From Haliea sp. (GTDB taxonomy: Bacteria; Pseudomonadota; Gammaproteobacteria; Pseudomonadales; Halieaceae), in NCBI GenBank assembly GCA_002862985.1, contig PKCY01000215.1:1-36506 (forward strand): a DNA stretch of 36,506 nt, in the 5' to 3' direction. Under the pieces are notes generated by a model. The model was not told where the DNA came from. It ran no database searches and worked only from the letters and a program-made list of their open reading frames with translations. Numbering within the stretch: position 1 is the first letter of the stretch; each line of letters opens with the position of its first letter. A program made the translations under genes and the position numbers. Below are positions 26,594-34,940 of the stretch, in pieces.

Positions 26594-27255
26594 TCACTTT
26601 TGACCGGGTAAGCAAACGCTACGAGGAAGGACACGATGCCTTGCGAGAAGTCAGTGTCAGTATAGATCGCGACGAGCTGGTTTTCCTCACTGGTCATTCA
26701 GGTGCAGGTAAAAGTACAATGCTGCGACTGATCATGCTGATGGATCGTCCCAGTCGTGGGCAGGTCACAGTGGACGGTCAAAACCTGGCGACAGTGCGTC
26801 CTCGTGGCGTTCCACAACATCGCCGCAACATTGGCGTTGTTTTTCAAAACCACCAACTGCTCTTCGATCGAACGGTTTTCGATAATGTGGCGTTACCCCT
26901 GATCATCGCGGGGTATGACCATCGTGAGGTGGGGCGCCGGGTGCGTGCCGCTCTGGATAAAGTGGGGCTACTTAATCGGGAACGGGCTATGCCACTCACG
27001 CTGTCCGGCGGAGAACAGCAGCGCGTGGGCATCGCCAGGGCTGTGGTGGGCAAACCTAAAATCTTATTGGCAGATGAGCCTACCGGCAACCTCGATCCGA
27101 TACTGTCGGCAGAGATCATGAACTTATTTGAAGCGTTTAATCAGGTCGGCGTCACGGTCTTGATCGCCAGCCACGACCTAATTCTGATCTCGCGGTTGCA
27201 GCATAGGATTATTACCCTACAGCAGGGACGCCTGGTCACCGGGAGCGCGCCGTGA
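26590..27255 (+). CDS. ftsE: Cell division ATP-binding protein FtsE
   Basis: ABC-type ATPase of the FtsEX complex, which controls peptidoglycan amidases at the septum through periplasmic partners. The 221-aa protein has Walker A GHSGAGKST, the Q-loop region VVFQNHQLL, signature LSGGEQQRVGIARA, Walker B ILLADEPTGNLD and a switch histidine in LIASHDL. The start overlaps the ftsY stop by 4 nt. The stop overlaps or touches the ftsX start, so the three genes form a coupled ftsYEX operon. Confidence 0.97.
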   Translation: MITFDRVSKRYEEGHDALREVSVSIDRDELVFLTGHSGAGKSTMLRLIMLMDRPSRGQVTVDGQNLATVRPRGVPQHRRNIGVVFQNHQLLFDRTVFDNVALPLIIAGYDHREVGRRVRAALDKVGLLNRERAMPLTLSGGEQQRVGIARAVVGKPKILLADEPTGNLDPILSAEIMNLFEAFNQVGVTVLIASHDLILISRLQHRIITLQQGRLVTGSAP

Positions 27256-28235
27256 TGGGTCGGCGCGAAAACCTTCGTCGCAAGGAAGGTGCCAGTCCCA
27301 GTGAGGCGAACCTCAGGGATCGCTATCATGGCTGGTTGCAGCACCACCGGCTTTCGGCCGCAGACAGCCTACTGCGAGTGTTGGATAATCTGGGCCCCAG
27401 CCTGCTGACATGGCTGGTGATCGGCATTGCCCTTGCGCTGCCGGTTGGATTGAACGTTTCCTTGGATAACGTAAACGATTTGAGCGCCGGATGGGATAGC
27501 CCCGCTCAAATCTCAGTTTTCCTGCAGGAGGGCATATCCGCTGACCGGGGAAACCAACTTGAGATAGAGTTGGGCGCGCGCGAGGATATTGCCCAGACAC
27601 AGTTTGTTTCAAGAGAAGAGGCTCTTGCCGAATTCAGTACCCTCTCGGGATTTGCCGATGTATTGGCCAGCTTGCAGAAAAACCCATTGCCCAACCTGAT
27701 ACTTATTACGCCGACTGACAACCTTCAAGGGTCGAGTGTATCTGCGCTGCGCGAGAGTATTCAGGGTATGCCCGATGTTGCTGAAGCCGTGTTGGATATG
27801 GAGTGGCTGCAGCGACTCAACAGAATCATGGAATTGAGCCGACGACTGGTAATGGCGATAGGGCTTATGCTCGTGGCGGGAGTGTTGTTGATTCTGGGAA
27901 ACACCATACGCCTGGCTATTGAGAACCGCCGAGATGAGATCGTCATCGTTAAACTTGTGGGCGGGAGCAACGCCTTTGTGCGGCGTCCCTTTCTCTACAC
28001 TGGTCTTTGGTATGGTGTCGGTGGTGGTGGACTGGCGGCTTTACTGGTTTCGCTTTCGCTGTGGTATCTGGAGGAACCGGTAGGTAATTTGGTACTGCTC
28101 TACGGGAGTGGGTTTCAGTTGCGCGGCTTGGGGGTGATGGGGGCTCTGAACCTGATAACTCTGGGCGGACTGTTGGGGCTTGGTGGTGCCTGGCTGGCGG
28201 TTACTCGTCATATTGCTAGCATTGAACCGCGCTAG
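27255..28235 (+). CDS. ftsX: Cell division protein FtsX
   Basis: Membrane partner of FtsE. The 326-aa product has a basic cytoplasmic N-terminus, a first membrane segment (LLTWLVIGIALALPVGL), a periplasmic domain of about 130 residues and three C-terminal segments (MAIGLMLVAGVLLILGNTI, WYGVGGGGLAALLVSLSLWYL, VMGALNLITLGGLLGLGGAWLAV). VKLVGGSNAFVRRPFLYTGLWYG is a conserved FtsX block. The track starts at GTG 27252; the next codon, ATG at 27255, forms a TGATG overlap with the ftsE stop and is my preferred start. Confidence 0.95.
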   Translation: MGRRENLRRKEGASPSEANLRDRYHGWLQHHRLSAADSLLRVLDNLGPSLLTWLVIGIALALPVGLNVSLDNVNDLSAGWDSPAQISVFLQEGISADRGNQLEIELGAREDIAQTQFVSREEALAEFSTLSGFADVLASLQKNPLPNLILITPTDNLQGSSVSALRESIQGMPDVAEAVLDMEWLQRLNRIMELSRRLVMAIGLMLVAGVLLILGNTIRLAIENRRDEIVIVKLVGGSNAFVRRPFLYTGLWYGVGGGGLAALLVSLSLWYLEEPVGNLVLLYGSGFQLRGLGVMGALNLITLGGLLGLGGAWLAVTRHIASIEPR

Positions 28236-28328
28236 TTCTTCGTTGGGCCGGCTGCAGGTCGGCGAGCATAAGCAACTGAATCTATTGAAGTAAATAATAC
28301 TTTTCTGCAAAAAATTGAACTTTCCCGC

Positions 28329-28359
28329 TATTAGCACTCTAACTTAAAGAGTGCTAATA
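28329..28359. promoter_or_regulatory. CIRCE element (HrcA operator) upstream of rpoH
   Basis: TTAGCACTC (28331-28339), 9-nt spacer TAACTTAAA and GAGTGCTAA (28349-28357) match the CIRCE consensus exactly. The repeat extends by TA/TA to perfect 11-bp arms (28329-28359). It ends 31 bp before the rpoH ATG, the usual position for CIRCE near a transcription start. A weak promoter TTGAAC (28315-28320)-N17-TCTAAC (28338-28343) would put the -10 inside the element. TGC-TAATAT (28352-28360) is an alternative extended -10. HrcA is the known CIRCE repressor; hrcA is not in this window. Confidence 0.93.
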
Positions 28360-28390
28360 TCCTTGTCCGAATTTGAGTGGGGGTCGAGAA

Positions 28391-29245
28391 ATGAAGAAGA
28401 GCCTACAGCCAGTTGATCAGATGGTTCCGGGAGCCAACCTGCCAGCCTATGTTCAGGCGGTCGGTACTATTGCAGTGCTGAGCATCGAGCGCGAGCGCGA
28501 ATTAGCAGAGGATCTCTACTACAACGAAAATTTGCAGGCGGCGCGCCAATTGGTAATGTCACATTTGCGCTTCGTGGTGCACATTGCGCGCAGCTATTCT
28601 GGCTACGGCCTCGCTGAGGCGGACCTGATTCAGGAAGGCAACGTGGGTCTGATGAAGGCGGTCAAACGCTTTGATCCTGAGAGAGGTGTGCGCCTGGTCT
28701 CTTTCGCAATCCACTGGATCAAAGCAGAAATGCACGAGTTCATTTTGCGCAATTGGCGCATTGTGAAAGTGGCGACCACCAAGGCACAGCGAAAACTGTT
28801 CTTCAACCTGCGCAGTGCTAAAAAGACCCTGTCCTGGTTAAACTCGGCGGAGGCACAGGCCATTGCTGATGACCTGAATGTTGATGTGAAGGAAGTTCAG
28901 CGTATGGAGGGTCGTCTGAGCAGTCGTGATCTGGGTTATGACCAGCCCACGGATGCGGAGGATGATAATGCCTGGCAAGCCCCCCAATATTATCTTGAGG
29001 ATCAAAGCTCTGACCCCGCGGCGGCGGTAGAGTCTGATGACTGGCAGGACAGTAGCGAGACACAGCTTCATAACGCCTTGGCCGATTTGGATGAGCGCAG
29101 CCGCGACATATTGTCTCAGCGCTGGTTGTCAGAGAAGAAATCCACACTGCACCAATTGGCGGCCCAGTATGGTGTTTCTGCGGAGCGTATCAGGCAGCTT
29201 GAACAATCGGCTATGAAAAAGCTGCGAACTTCCATCGCCGCTTAG
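28391..29245 (+). CDS. rpoH: Heat-shock sigma factor RpoH (sigma-32)
   Basis: Sigma factor for heat-shock promoters. Region 2 is clear (LRFVVHIARSYSGYGLAEADLIQEGNVGLMKAVKRFDPERGVRLVSFAIHWIKAEM), followed by the RpoH box QRKLFFNLR, which is specific to sigma-32 proteins. Region 4 ends with the helix-turn-helix STLHQLAAQYGVSAERIRQLEQSAMKKL. The track opens at a TTG (28373). The ATG at 28391, after GGGGGT, gives 284 aa and the MKKSLQPVDQMV start. It follows ftsX by 155 bp, the conserved ftsYEX-rpoH order. A CIRCE element lies directly upstream, and an intrinsic terminator follows. Confidence 0.97.
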   Translation: MKKSLQPVDQMVPGANLPAYVQAVGTIAVLSIERERELAEDLYYNENLQAARQLVMSHLRFVVHIARSYSGYGLAEADLIQEGNVGLMKAVKRFDPERGVRLVSFAIHWIKAEMHEFILRNWRIVKVATTKAQRKLFFNLRSAKKTLSWLNSAEAQAIADDLNVDVKEVQRMEGRLSSRDLGYDQPTDAEDDNAWQAPQYYLEDQSSDPAAAVESDDWQDSSETQLHNALADLDERSRDILSQRWLSEKKSTLHQLAAQYGVSAERIRQLEQSAMKKLRTSIAA

Positions 29246-29259
29246 ACACTCCCCACGAT

Positions 29260-29285
29260 AGAGGCGGTATCACCGCCTCTTTGTT
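29260..29285 (+). terminator. Intrinsic terminator after rpoH
   Basis: AGAGGCGGT (29260-29268), loop ATC and ACCGCCTCT (29272-29280) form a perfect 9-bp stem, followed by a short T-rich stretch (TTGTT). It lies 15 bp after the rpoH stop and only 14 bp before the DUF423 start, so it separates the two genes unless read through. Confidence 0.75.
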
Positions 29286-29298
29286 ACACTATGTTCCT

Positions 29299-29676
29299 AT
29301 GGCTAAACTTTTTATTACTCTGGCATCTCTTAGCGCAATGCTGGCGGTCGCTTTTGGCGCTTTTGGCGCACATGCTTTGAAAGGGAGGCTGGATGATTAC
29401 TCCCTGGGTGTTTTTGAAACTGCCTTTCAGTACCACTTCCATCATAGTTTTGCCTTGCTGTTGGTGGGGGTCATCGCCCTAAGCCAGCCCCAGACTGCGA
29501 TGCTCAAGAGCAGTGGTTGGCTGTTCCTGCTGGGTATTGTAGTTTTCTCCGGTAGCCTGTATCTGCTGAGTTTAACCGGAGTACGCTGGCTAGGTGCCGT
29601 CACCCCTTTGGGTGGTCTGGCATTTATCGCTGGCTGGGCCTGTCTCGCGGCAGCGGGCTGGAAACTAGTCGTCTGA
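29299..29676 (+). CDS. DUF423 family inner membrane protein (YgdD/TMEM256-like)
   Basis: Small protein of about 125 aa with four predicted membrane segments. The family hallmark AVAFGAFGAHALKGRLDDY...FETAFQYHFHHSFALL is present, followed by hydrophobic stretches ending in a GLAFIAGWACLAAAGW segment. No function is established for DUF423. The track opens at a TTG (29281); the ATG at 29299 (MAKLFITLASL) is the likely start, immediately after the rpoH terminator. trmB follows 25 bp downstream on the same strand and may be co-transcribed. Confidence 0.87.
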   Translation: MAKLFITLASLSAMLAVAFGAFGAHALKGRLDDYSLGVFETAFQYHFHHSFALLLVGVIALSQPQTAMLKSSGWLFLLGIVVFSGSLYLLSLTGVRWLGAVTPLGGLAFIAGWACLAAAGWKLVV

Positions 29677-29701
29677 TTCATTCGACTTAGCGAGACCTCT
29701 C

Positions 29702-30388
29702 ATGACGGATCTCAAAAAGGGACGGCCCATTCGCAGCTATGTGTTGCGCACCGGACGCATGACTCTTGGCCAGAGGCGGGCTTTTGAGGAAGGCTGGCAA
29801 AAATGGGGGCTTGAATATGACCGGCGTGAAATCGAGCTGGATGCCATATTTGGACGCGCCGGCCCGTATATACTTGAAATAGGTTTTGGAATGGGCCAAT
29901 CCCTCGTGGAGATGGCACTGGCTGAACCAGACAGTAACTTTATCGGTATTGAAGTGCACAAACCGGGTGTTGGGCGGTTGCTGCACAGCATGGCGGAACA
30001 CGATGTCGATAGTATTCGAGTCTACTGCCACGACGCCGTGGAAATTCTTCAGTACTGTATTCCTGATACATCACTTGATTCGATACAAATCTTTTTCCCC
30101 GACCCTTGGCATAAAAAACGCCACAACAAGCGGCGCCTTATTCAGCGTGGTTTTGTGCTGCAGTTGATAAGCAAACTGAAGCCGGGAGGGCTTTTGCATT
30201 TGGCGACTGACTGGGAAGACTACGCTCACCAGATGATGGAGGTGCTGAGTGGCGCAGAGGGCTTATCCAATACCTGTGGCGAGGGTCATTTTTCTTCGCG
30301 GCCTAAACGCCGCCCGCTTACTAAATTTGAGTTGCGTGGCGAACGCCTTGGACATGGGGTTTGGGACTTGATTTTCGCTCGCGCTTAA
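29702..30388 (+). CDS. trmB: tRNA (guanine(46)-N(7))-methyltransferase TrmB
   Basis: Class I SAM-dependent enzyme that adds m7G at position 46 of tRNA. The 228-aa protein has the N-terminal RSYVLRTGRMTLGQRRAFEE block, SAM motif ILEIGFGMGQSLVEMA, FIGIEVHKPGVGRLL, the catalytic/tRNA-binding IFFPDPWHKKRHNKRRL and the C-terminal TKFELRGERLGHGVWDL. All are diagnostic. It converges on hemW with a 19-bp gap that shows no terminator. Confidence 0.97.
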   Translation: MTDLKKGRPIRSYVLRTGRMTLGQRRAFEEGWQKWGLEYDRREIELDAIFGRAGPYILEIGFGMGQSLVEMALAEPDSNFIGIEVHKPGVGRLLHSMAEHDVDSIRVYCHDAVEILQYCIPDTSLDSIQIFFPDPWHKKRHNKRRLIQRGFVLQLISKLKPGGLLHLATDWEDYAHQMMEVLSGAEGLSNTCGEGHFSSRPKRRPLTKFELRGERLGHGVWDLIFARA

Positions 30389-30407
30389 AGCTGCTAAGCA
30401 CTATTTG

Positions 30408-31547
30408 CTAGTCCGGAAGAAACTCTGACACAACACTATCTAAAAAACGACGACCAATCCCGGTAGCGCAGATAGCGTCACCGTCTCGCTGAAGCAGCTC
30501 ACGCCGGCAGAGCGATTCCAACTGCGGCTCCAATTGTTCGCAGCTCAATCCCGTTCGCGCACCAAACTGCTGCAAGGTAAAGCCGTCATTCAGACGCAAC
30601 GCATTCATCATAAATTCTCCGACGACCTCGTTCAGCTCCAGAGTTCTAGTACTAGCAACGAAACCTCCTGCTCCCGGCGACATGTATTCTTCTGGCTGAC
30701 GTCGCTTGGCATAACGCTCAATGTGACCATCGGCAAAACTGATCTTGCTATGCGCGCCCGCCCCAATCCCTAGATAATCTCCAAAGGACCAGTAGTTGCG
30801 GTTGTGTTGGCAGTTGAATCCACCTCGGCTATACGCAGAAACCTCATACTGTGCGTAGCCAGTGGCGGCCAGTAACTGCTCGCCGTGTTGCTGAATATCC
30901 GCAAGCAGATCTTCAACGGGTAGCGCTGGAGGACGTTTGTGAAATACCGTGTTGGGTTCGATGGTCAGTTGATACCAGGAGAGGTGCCCAGGTCCACTTG
31001 CAATTGCGCACTGCAGATCTTTTTCGGCAGTTTCCAGGGTTTGTTCGGGAAGACCGTGCATCAAGTCCAAATTAATATTAGTGAACCCGGCATCACGAGC
31101 GTGCTCGATAGCGGCGTGTGCCTGATCGCTATTGTGAACTCTCCCCAAAGACTGAAGAAGAGCGTCATCGAAACTTTGGATACCAATCGACAAGCGATTA
31201 ACGCCAGCTTCTCTGAAAGAGCAAAACTTTTCAGCATCTGCACTTCCAGGGTTTGCCTCCATGGTGGATTCCAGTGTTGCGGACAGTGGCACGAGGTTTT
31301 TTATACCCTGTAATAATTTCTCAACACTACTGGCCGAAAATAAACTAGGCGTTCCACCCCCAATAAAAAGAGTGTCTACCGTTCGACCCTGCAATAGTGG
31401 AAGGTCTTCGCGTAAATCCTGTAGCAAGACGTCAATATAACGTTGCTCGGGTACGATGCTTGTCTCATGAGAATTAAAATCGCAGTACGGACATTTACGC
31501 TCACACCAAGGCAGGTGGACATAGAGCCCCAGCGGCGGCAATAGCAT
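30408..31547 (-). CDS. hemW: Radical SAM heme chaperone HemW (formerly coproporphyrinogen III oxidase-like)
   Basis: The 379-aa protein starts with LGLYVHLPWCERKCPYCDFNSH and has the radical SAM cluster motif C15-x3-C19-x2-C22, followed by FIGGGTPSLF. HemN proper has an extra N-terminal extension that is absent here, so the heme-trafficking chaperone HemW is the better name. The C-terminal HemW/HemN-type domain (EFMMNALRLNDGFTLQQF) is present. The ATG overlaps the rdgB stop by one nucleotide (TAATG), the usual rdgB-hemW pair at the end of this operon. Confidence 0.94.
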   Translation of the reverse strand: MLLPPLGLYVHLPWCERKCPYCDFNSHETSIVPEQRYIDVLLQDLREDLPLLQGRTVDTLFIGGGTPSLFSASSVEKLLQGIKNLVPLSATLESTMEANPGSADAEKFCSFREAGVNRLSIGIQSFDDALLQSLGRVHNSDQAHAAIEHARDAGFTNINLDLMHGLPEQTLETAEKDLQCAIASGPGHLSWYQLTIEPNTVFHKRPPALPVEDLLADIQQHGEQLLAATGYAQYEVSAYSRGGFNCQHNRNYWSFGDYLGIGAGAHSKISFADGHIERYAKRRQPEEYMSPGAGGFVASTRTLELNEVVGEFMMNALRLNDGFTLQQFGARTGLSCEQLEPQLESLCRRELLQRDGDAICATGIGRRFLDSVVSEFLPD

Positions 31548-32152
31548 TAACTCTGACGCAGCGCTTCGAATAGAAGTGTGCTGGCCTTCGCGCGGTGGCT
31601 AATACGGTTTTTAATGCTGGGCTCTAATTCTGCAGAGCTACATTCATGCTCAGGAACGTAAAACAATGGATCGTAACCAAAACCATTTTCGCCGTGCGGC
31701 TCAAACAAGATAGAGCCTTCCCAGCTGCCGTGGCAGACCAGCGGTGTTGGGTCCAGAGCATGTCGCAAGTAGACCAGCACGCAATGAAACCGGGCGCCCC
31801 GTTGTTCCTTGGAAAGATCACCCAACGCCGTCAATAGTTTGGCATTGTTGGCCTCGTCTCCAGCGCCGGAATAGCGCGCGGAATGAATTCCAGGAGCACC
31901 GTTGAGGAAGTCGACTTCCAAACCGGAGTCATCAGCAATGGCGGGTAAACCAGTATGCCGGGCAGCTGCCCGCGCTTTGATGAGCGCGTTTTCGACAAAG
32001 CTAAGGCCGTCTTCTTCGACCTCGTGCACTTTTAACTGAGATTGGGGCTTGAGCGTAAGTCCTAAGGGGGCAAGAAGCTCACTTAACTCTCGCAACTTGC
32101 CGGTGTTTCCGCTGGCCAATACCACAGACTGGTTGTGGGATGGGTCTGTCAT
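31547..32152 (-). CDS. rdgB: XTP/dITP diphosphatase RdgB (HAM1 family)
   Basis: House-cleaning enzyme that hydrolyses deaminated purine nucleotides (dITP, XTP). The start of the fold, [22 protein letters not shown], and the active-site region [27 protein letters not shown] are clear, followed by [23 protein letters not shown] and ISHRAKA. The track opens at 32239, overlapping the upstream gene by 87 nt. The start [16 protein letters not shown] at 32152 forms a TGATG overlap with the DUF4426 stop and gives 201 aa, the normal size. Confidence 0.95.
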   Translation of the reverse strand: MTDPSHNQSVVLASGNTGKLRELSELLAPLGLTLKPQSQLKVHEVEEDGLSFVENALIKARAAARHTGLPAIADDSGLEVDFLNGAPGIHSARYSGAGDEANNAKLLTALGDLSKEQRGARFHCVLVYLRHALDPTPLVCHGSWEGSILFEPHGENGFGYDPLFYVPEHECSSAELEPSIKNRISHRAKASTLLFEALRQS

Positions 32153-32592
32153 CAGTTGGTATACAGCTGATGTTTGAACTTGAATGTGTAGGTTTCCTGG
32201 GCGCCTGTCGGGCGGAAGTCCATTTCGAAAAAGCGCCACTCTTCATTGATAAAAGTGAATTCGGCGATGTAGTAAATGGCCTCTCCTTCGCGAATTTCTT
32301 TGAATTCCAGGGGTTGGTTTTGTATGAGATCCCAAGTACGGCCCTTCAACATCATGGCACGGGGAGCACTGCCTTCGGCCAATCTTTCACGAGCAGCCAG
32401 GTTGAGAATAGCGCGCTTTTCGCTGCGTGTAATGTTGTAGGCGGCTGCAATTTCCGGGGCCAGAAAAGTCGTGTTCACCACGCTGTAGTGAAGTTCATAG
32501 GGGCCGAAGGATTCAGACTGTTGTGCCAAGACTGAGCCCGACAGAATAGCTAACCAAAAGAGTGCAAAACGAATTGTCATAGGTCCTTTCAT
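32152..32592 (-). CDS. DUF4426 domain-containing secreted protein
   Basis: 146 aa with an N-terminal signal peptide ([19 protein letters not shown], cleavage probably before QQSES), so periplasmic. The mature part is beta-rich, for example [37 protein letters not shown], the DUF4426 pattern found in gammaproteobacteria between metW and rdgB. Function is unknown. The start is either MKGPM (32592) or the Met four residues later. It begins 1 nt after the metW stop and its own stop overlaps rdgB, so it is translationally embedded in the operon. Confidence 0.85.
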   Translation of the reverse strand: MKGPMTIRFALFWLAILSGSVLAQQSESFGPYELHYSVVNTTFLAPEIAAAYNITRSEKRAILNLAARERLAEGSAPRAMMLKGRTWDLIQNQPLEFKEIREGEAIYYIAEFTFINEEWRFFEMDFRPTGAQETYTFKFKHQLYTN

Positions 32593-32593
32593 G

Positions 32594-33184
32594 TCAGCGG
32601 GTAATGCGATAGATCGCCGTAGTGGCGAACAGGTTAGGCCATTTGTTTGACAATAGCGGTGTGGGCCGGGTGTTGCCTACGACATCCCTGGCTAATATGC
32701 GGATACCTTTTTCCTGGCAGAGCTCCTCGAAATCTTTCACCGTACAGAAATGGATATTGGGCGTGTTGTACCAGGCATAGGGCATGAGTTTGGAAATAGG
32801 CATGTGTCCTCCTATACCCAGCATGAGGCGACAGCGCCAGTGGCCAAAATTCGGGAAAGTGACAATTCCCTCGCGACCAATGCGCAACATCTCCTCCAAT
32901 ACCCGGTCCGGATAATTCACTGCCTGTAGTGCCAGGGCCAGCACTACGGTATCGAAGCTATGGTCGGGAAAATTAGCGAGGCTCTCGTCCATATTTTGCT
33001 CTACGACATTGATGCCGCGGGCGATGGCGGCAGTGATGTAGCCCTGGTCGATTTCCAGACCGGTACCACGCACCTGTCGCTGATCGCGCAGAGATTCCAG
33101 AAACACGCCGTCGCCACAACCCAAATCAAGTACCCGCGAGCCGGGGTCAATCCAGCGTTGAATGTGGGATAGGTCGAGGCGCAT
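32594..33184 (-). CDS. metW: Methionine biosynthesis protein MetW
   Basis: SAM-methyltransferase-like protein required together with MetX for methionine synthesis. The 196-aa protein has the SAM motif RVLDLGCGDGVFLESL, DTVVLALALQAVNYPDRVLEEMLRIGREGIVTFPNFGHWRCR and PNIHFCTVKDFEELC, all typical of MetW. It starts within the metX stop (TAATG, 1-nt overlap). Tight metX-metW coupling is widespread and fits the model that MetW acts with MetX. Confidence 0.94.
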   Translation of the reverse strand: MRLDLSHIQRWIDPGSRVLDLGCGDGVFLESLRDQRQVRGTGLEIDQGYITAAIARGINVVEQNMDESLANFPDHSFDTVVLALALQAVNYPDRVLEEMLRIGREGIVTFPNFGHWRCRLMLGIGGHMPISKLMPYAWYNTPNIHFCTVKDFEELCQEKGIRILARDVVGNTRPTPLLSNKWPNLFATTAIYRITR

Positions 33185-34332
33185 TAGTCGTTTGCTCCCA
33201 CGCGCAGCATGTAGGCGCGAAATACATCAAGGTAACGCGGAATGGGAAGCAAAAAAGCGTCATGCCCTTCATTCGCTTCAATCTCGGCATAGCTCACTGG
33301 TCGGTCTGCCTCGATAAGCGCATTAACAATTTCTCGTGAGCGTTGCGGAGAAAACCGCCAGTCACTAGAAAACGAGACCACAAAAAAACTACTCTGGGAC
33401 TGTTTGAAAGCTTTAACAGCGTTGCCGTCGTGCTCCAGTGCGAGATCAAAATAGTCCAGGGCTCGGGTCATAAGTATGTAGGTGTTAGCGTCAAAGTTAC
33501 TGGAGAATTGACTGCCCTGGTGGCGCAGGTAACTCTGTACCTGGAATTCTGCGTCGGCCGTCTCTCCTCGGCTGAGGCTTCCGGAGCGCAGGTCACGACC
33601 AAATTTGTTCGCCATAGCATCGTCCGAGAGATAGGTGATGTGGCCGATCATACGTGCCAGGGCCAGGCCTTGTGCTGGTATGGTATTGCTGTCTTTATAG
33701 CATCCCCCGACAAACGCCGGGTCGGATTCAATGGCCTGGCGCGCGACCTCATTGAAAGCAAGATTCTGGGCACTGAGTTTGAGTGCTGCGGCGATTACGA
33801 TGCAATGCTGAATTCGGTCTGGAAACTCCAGCGACCAACGCATGGCCTGCATGCCGCCGAGGCTGCCACCGATGACTGCTGCCCAGCAGTCAATTTCCAA
33901 AACATCTGCCAATCGAGCCTGGCTGTGCACCCAGTCTGTAGTGCGCATCGGCGGAAAATCAGGACCCCATGTTTTACCGGTTGCCGGGTTGATTGAACTG
34001 GGCCCGGTGGAGCCGTGGCAGCCACCCAAATTATTGAGACTCACCACGAAAAAGCGATCAGTGTCTATGGGTTTGCCGGGGCCGATACACTCGTCCCACC
34101 AACCTGCTTTTTTATCCTCGGGCTCGTGGAAGCCGGCCGCATGATGGCTACCGCTGAGTGCGTGACAAATTAGAACAGCATTGGAGTGTTGTTTATTGAG
34201 CGTGCCGTAGGTTTCGTACACCAGCTCATAATTGGGCAGTTCTCTGCCACATACGAGCTTCAGTGGCTCGTCAAAGCGTGCAGTTTGCGGCGTGACGATG
34301 CCGACAGAGTTTTTATGCTCTGGTATGTTCAT
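33184..34332 (-). CDS. metX: Homoserine O-acyltransferase MetX
   Basis: Alpha/beta-hydrolase-fold enzyme that activates homoserine for methionine synthesis. The 382-aa protein shows [18 protein letters not shown], the nucleophile motif [10 protein letters not shown] (Ser157), an Asp in the [10 protein letters not shown] region and the His in [10 protein letters not shown] near the C-terminus, completing the catalytic triad. Sequence alone by eye does not settle acetyl-CoA versus succinyl-CoA use; Pseudomonas-type MetX enzymes are reported as succinyltransferases. It lies 10 bp downstream of yggT and is coupled to metW. Confidence 0.94.
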   Translation of the reverse strand: MNIPEHKNSVGIVTPQTARFDEPLKLVCGRELPNYELVYETYGTLNKQHSNAVLICHALSGSHHAAGFHEPEDKKAGWWDECIGPGKPIDTDRFFVVSLNNLGGCHGSTGPSSINPATGKTWGPDFPPMRTTDWVHSQARLADVLEIDCWAAVIGGSLGGMQAMRWSLEFPDRIQHCIVIAAALKLSAQNLAFNEVARQAIESDPAFVGGCYKDSNTIPAQGLALARMIGHITYLSDDAMANKFGRDLRSGSLSRGETADAEFQVQSYLRHQGSQFSSNFDANTYILMTRALDYFDLALEHDGNAVKAFKQSQSSFFVVSFSSDWRFSPQRSREIVNALIEADRPVSYAEIEANEGHDAFLLPIPRYLDVFRAYMLRVGAND

Positions 34333-34341
34333 GCCAGTCCC

Positions 34342-34932
34342 TTATAGCCAAGGTACAAACCCCAAGATCCCCAGGGAAAAGGCGAGGTTCCTCAAGACTA
34401 TCTGGAGCACGTTGATAATGATGAACACCAGTATCGGAGAAAAATCGAGGCCGCCCATGGATGGCAGAACCTTCCGAAAGGGCGCCATTACCGGTTCAGT
34501 TATCTGGTGAAGAAGATACAGTGCCGGATGATTGCCCCCGGGCGCAATCCAGCTCAGCACAATCATCGCCAGTAGCGCGAAGAAATAGATCTTCAGTAAA
34601 TAGGAGGCCAGCCCTAGGACACCTGCAAGCAGGAGCGACAGCGGCGCCAGCATGACGCCACTTTGAATCAACACCAGCAAGGTCACCATCAGTATTTGCA
34701 GGATGAGCGCCAGTAGCAGCGACGCCAGATCCAGGCCACCATAACCGGGTAGAATTTTACGCAGCGGGATAACCAGTGGATTGGTTACTTTCACCAGTGA
34801 TTGGCTGATCGGGTTGTAGAAATCAGCACGCACTGCTTGTAGCAGAAACCGCAGCAGCATCGCCAGTATATACAAGCCAAAAAATACGTAGATCAGATAA
34901 GTAAAAACATCGCTCAGGGCAGTCATCGTCAC
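34342..34932 (-). CDS. yggT: YggT family membrane protein
   Basis: 196 aa made of two similar halves, each with a membrane segment pair and the YggT motif. The first has NPISQSLVKVTNPLVIPLRKILPGYGGLDLA; the second has LLHQITEPVMAPFRKVLPSMGGLDFSPI. The family lies next to proC across bacteria and has been linked to osmotic and envelope functions, but its biochemistry is unclear. It begins 9 bp after proC, within the yggS-proC-yggT-metXW operon. Confidence 0.93.
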   Translation of the reverse strand: MTMTALSDVFTYLIYVFFGLYILAMLLRFLLQAVRADFYNPISQSLVKVTNPLVIPLRKILPGYGGLDLASLLLALILQILMVTLLVLIQSGVMLAPLSLLLAGVLGLASYLLKIYFFALLAMIVLSWIAPGGNHPALYLLHQITEPVMAPFRKVLPSMGGLDFSPILVFIIINVLQIVLRNLAFSLGILGFVPWL

Positions 34933-34940
34933 CTCTTTTC

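Noticed and set aside
33343-33996. 217-aa plus-strand ORF opposite metX.
   Set aside because: Antisense shadow of metX; no domain or ribosome-binding site.
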